From the NCBI GenBank assembly GCA_002724895.1, contig PBQB01000059.1:4483-29948 (forward strand): 25,466 bases of DNA, written 5' to 3'. The DNA is from Flavobacteriales bacterium (GTDB lineage Bacteria; Bacteroidota; Bacteroidia; Flavobacteriales; BACL11). Numbering within the stretch: the stretch's first letter is position 1; each line of letters opens with the position of its first letter. Shown here piece by piece: positions 24,823 to 25,466 of this stretch. A program made the translations under genes and the position numbers. Under the pieces are notes generated by a model. That model was not told where the DNA came from, did no database searches, and worked only from the letters and a program-made list of their open reading frames with translations.

Positions 24823-24836
24823 AAACTAATTAGTTT
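24823..24836. repeat. 14-base perfect palindrome between rpmI and rplT
   Basis: AAACTAATTAGTTT is a perfect palindrome just after the rpmI stop, in a 57-base gap. As RNA it could form a short A/U-rich stem with little loop; as DNA it could be a binding site. It is not followed by a T run, so it does not look like an intrinsic terminator. A nearby TTGTTTAACAA (5-base arms) adds to the symmetry of the gap. Function unknown. Confidence 0.33.
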
Positions 24837-24876
24837 TATATTGTTTAACAAAAAATATTAATATAAATAAGAAGTT

Positions 24877-25221
24877 ATGCCAAGATCAGTTAACTCAGTT
24901 GCTGCGAAAGCAAAAAGAAAGAAAATAATTAAAGCTGCTAAAGGTTATTTTGGGAGAAGAAAAAATGTTCATACCGTTGCCAAAAATGCAGTAGAAAAAG
25001 CTCTACAGTATGCTTACAGAGACAGAAGAAACAAAAAAAGAGTTTTTAGAGCATTATGGATACAAAGAATTAATGCAGGAGCCAGATTATACGGAATGTC
25101 CTATTCAGAATTTATTGGTAAAACAAATACAAAAAATATAAGTTTAAACAGAAAGGTTTTGGCAGATTTAGCTATGAATCATCCTAATGCATTTAAGGCT
25201 GTTGTTAATACTGTTTCTTAG
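24877..25221 (+). CDS. rplT: 50S ribosomal protein L20
   Basis: L20 binds 23S rRNA early and is essential for large-subunit assembly; in several bacteria it also represses its own operon. The 114-residue protein has the standard sequence: [42 protein letters not shown] at the N-terminus, read here in two halves around the long basic helix, then [21 protein letters not shown] and the globular [12 protein letters not shown]. Near the C-terminus come [20 protein letters not shown]. Length is normal. Its TAG overlaps the TAA of the convergent TPR gene by four bases, so no terminator separates them. Confidence 0.97.
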   Translation: MPRSVNSVAAKAKRKKIIKAAKGYFGRRKNVHTVAKNAVEKALQYAYRDRRNKKRVFRALWIQRINAGARLYGMSYSEFIGKTNTKNISLNRKVLADLAMNHPNAFKAVVNTVS

Positions 25222-25466
25222 TTCTTATAGTTTTTATTTTTTTCTTTCAATTCCAGTAAGGCTTCAATAGCATATACATAATTTGAATCAATTTCAATAG
25301 CTCTTTTATAATCAACTTCAGCTTGCATTATATTTCCCAATGTTTCATAGCAAACTCCTCTAGAATAATAAGCTTCATAGAACAGATTATCAGAATATAT
25401 TGCATCTGAAAAATTATTTACTGCTACATCAAATAATTTAAGTTCCATATGAATAAATCCTAAATT
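25218..25466 (-). CDS. C-terminal part of a TPR-repeat protein (5' partial)
   Basis: The frame is open to the window edge without a stop, so the ATG at 25448 is probably internal. The visible 82 residues hold roughly two tetratricopeptide repeats. [19 protein letters not shown] is followed by SDAI, and [20 protein letters not shown] leads into a third-helix stretch ending AIEIDSNY. A short charged end, [13 protein letters not shown], follows. TPR arrays mediate protein-protein contacts; the rest of the protein, and so its role and location, lie outside the window. The stop overlaps the rplT stop in a TTAG arrangement. Confidence 0.82.
   Translation of the reverse strand, partial: NLGFIHMELKLFDVAVNNFSDAIYSDNLFYEAYYSRGVCYETLGNIMQAEVDYKRAIEIDSNYVYAIEALLELKEKNKNYKN

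Noticed and set aside
1..25466. Mobile element, prophage, CRISPR or defence island
   Set aside because: No transposase, integrase, spaced direct repeats or defence-type domains were found; all recognised genes are core functions in a familiar flavobacterial order.

Overview
This window reads as a core-genome segment of a low-G+C member of Bacteroidota, most likely Flavobacteriales. The evidence is the gene content and order: a leucine dehydrogenase, a long NusB, a DUF1573 lipoprotein and YajC in a row; a PUR/DUF3276 protein before parA; then parA, parB, DUF5683, dapB, lepB and a WbqC-family gene; a bacillithiol synthase (bshA); and a GH3/beta-lactamase fusion. Starts lack Shine-Dalgarno sequences, sit in A/T-rich surroundings, and in several places follow a TAnnTTTG element, the -7 consensus of this phylum. 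Genus is not decidable from the sequence alone.

Layout. 1-448: 3' end of an exported copper-monooxygenase-like protein with a probable type IX sorting tail. 456-1199: a 39-residue membrane peptide and a TsaC/YciO protein (+). 1183-5817: coaE, bshA and the GH3/beta-lactamase fusion (-), overlapping one another. 5914-10524: a small membrane protein, mutL, two rhomboid proteases and an exonuclease/endonuclease/phosphatase-fold membrane protein, tightly packed (+). 10598-13352: leucine dehydrogenase, nusB, DUF1573 and yajC (-). 13444-15618: an ABC exporter and the DUF3276 protein (+). 15753-20420: parA-parB-DUF5683-dapB-lepB-WbqC operon (+). 20457-22088: acyl-CoA carboxylase beta subunit (+). 22121-25221: thrS-infC-rpmI-rplT translation operon (+). 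25218-25466: the end of a TPR protein (-), cut by the window.

The genes serve chromosome partitioning, mismatch repair, tRNA modification and charging, ribosome assembly, membrane proteolysis and secretion, lysine/peptidoglycan precursor synthesis, cofactor synthesis and branched-chain amino-acid use. No gene-free stretch exceeds about 150 bases. I saw no tRNA or rRNA gene, CRISPR array, transposase, integrase or prophage gene, and every gene long enough to judge looks intact.

I did not find a convincing undescribed system. The observations most worth a second look are: infC has no possible ATG, GTG or TTG start and must begin at an AUU/AUA/AUC codon, with the AUU overlapping the thrS stop; MutL keeps its ATPase but has a degenerate nuclease motif; the ABC exporter has Asp in place of the catalytic Glu; the GH3/beta-lactamase fusion carries two CxxC pairs beside its HSG motif; and an unlisted 39-residue membrane peptide precedes tsaC.
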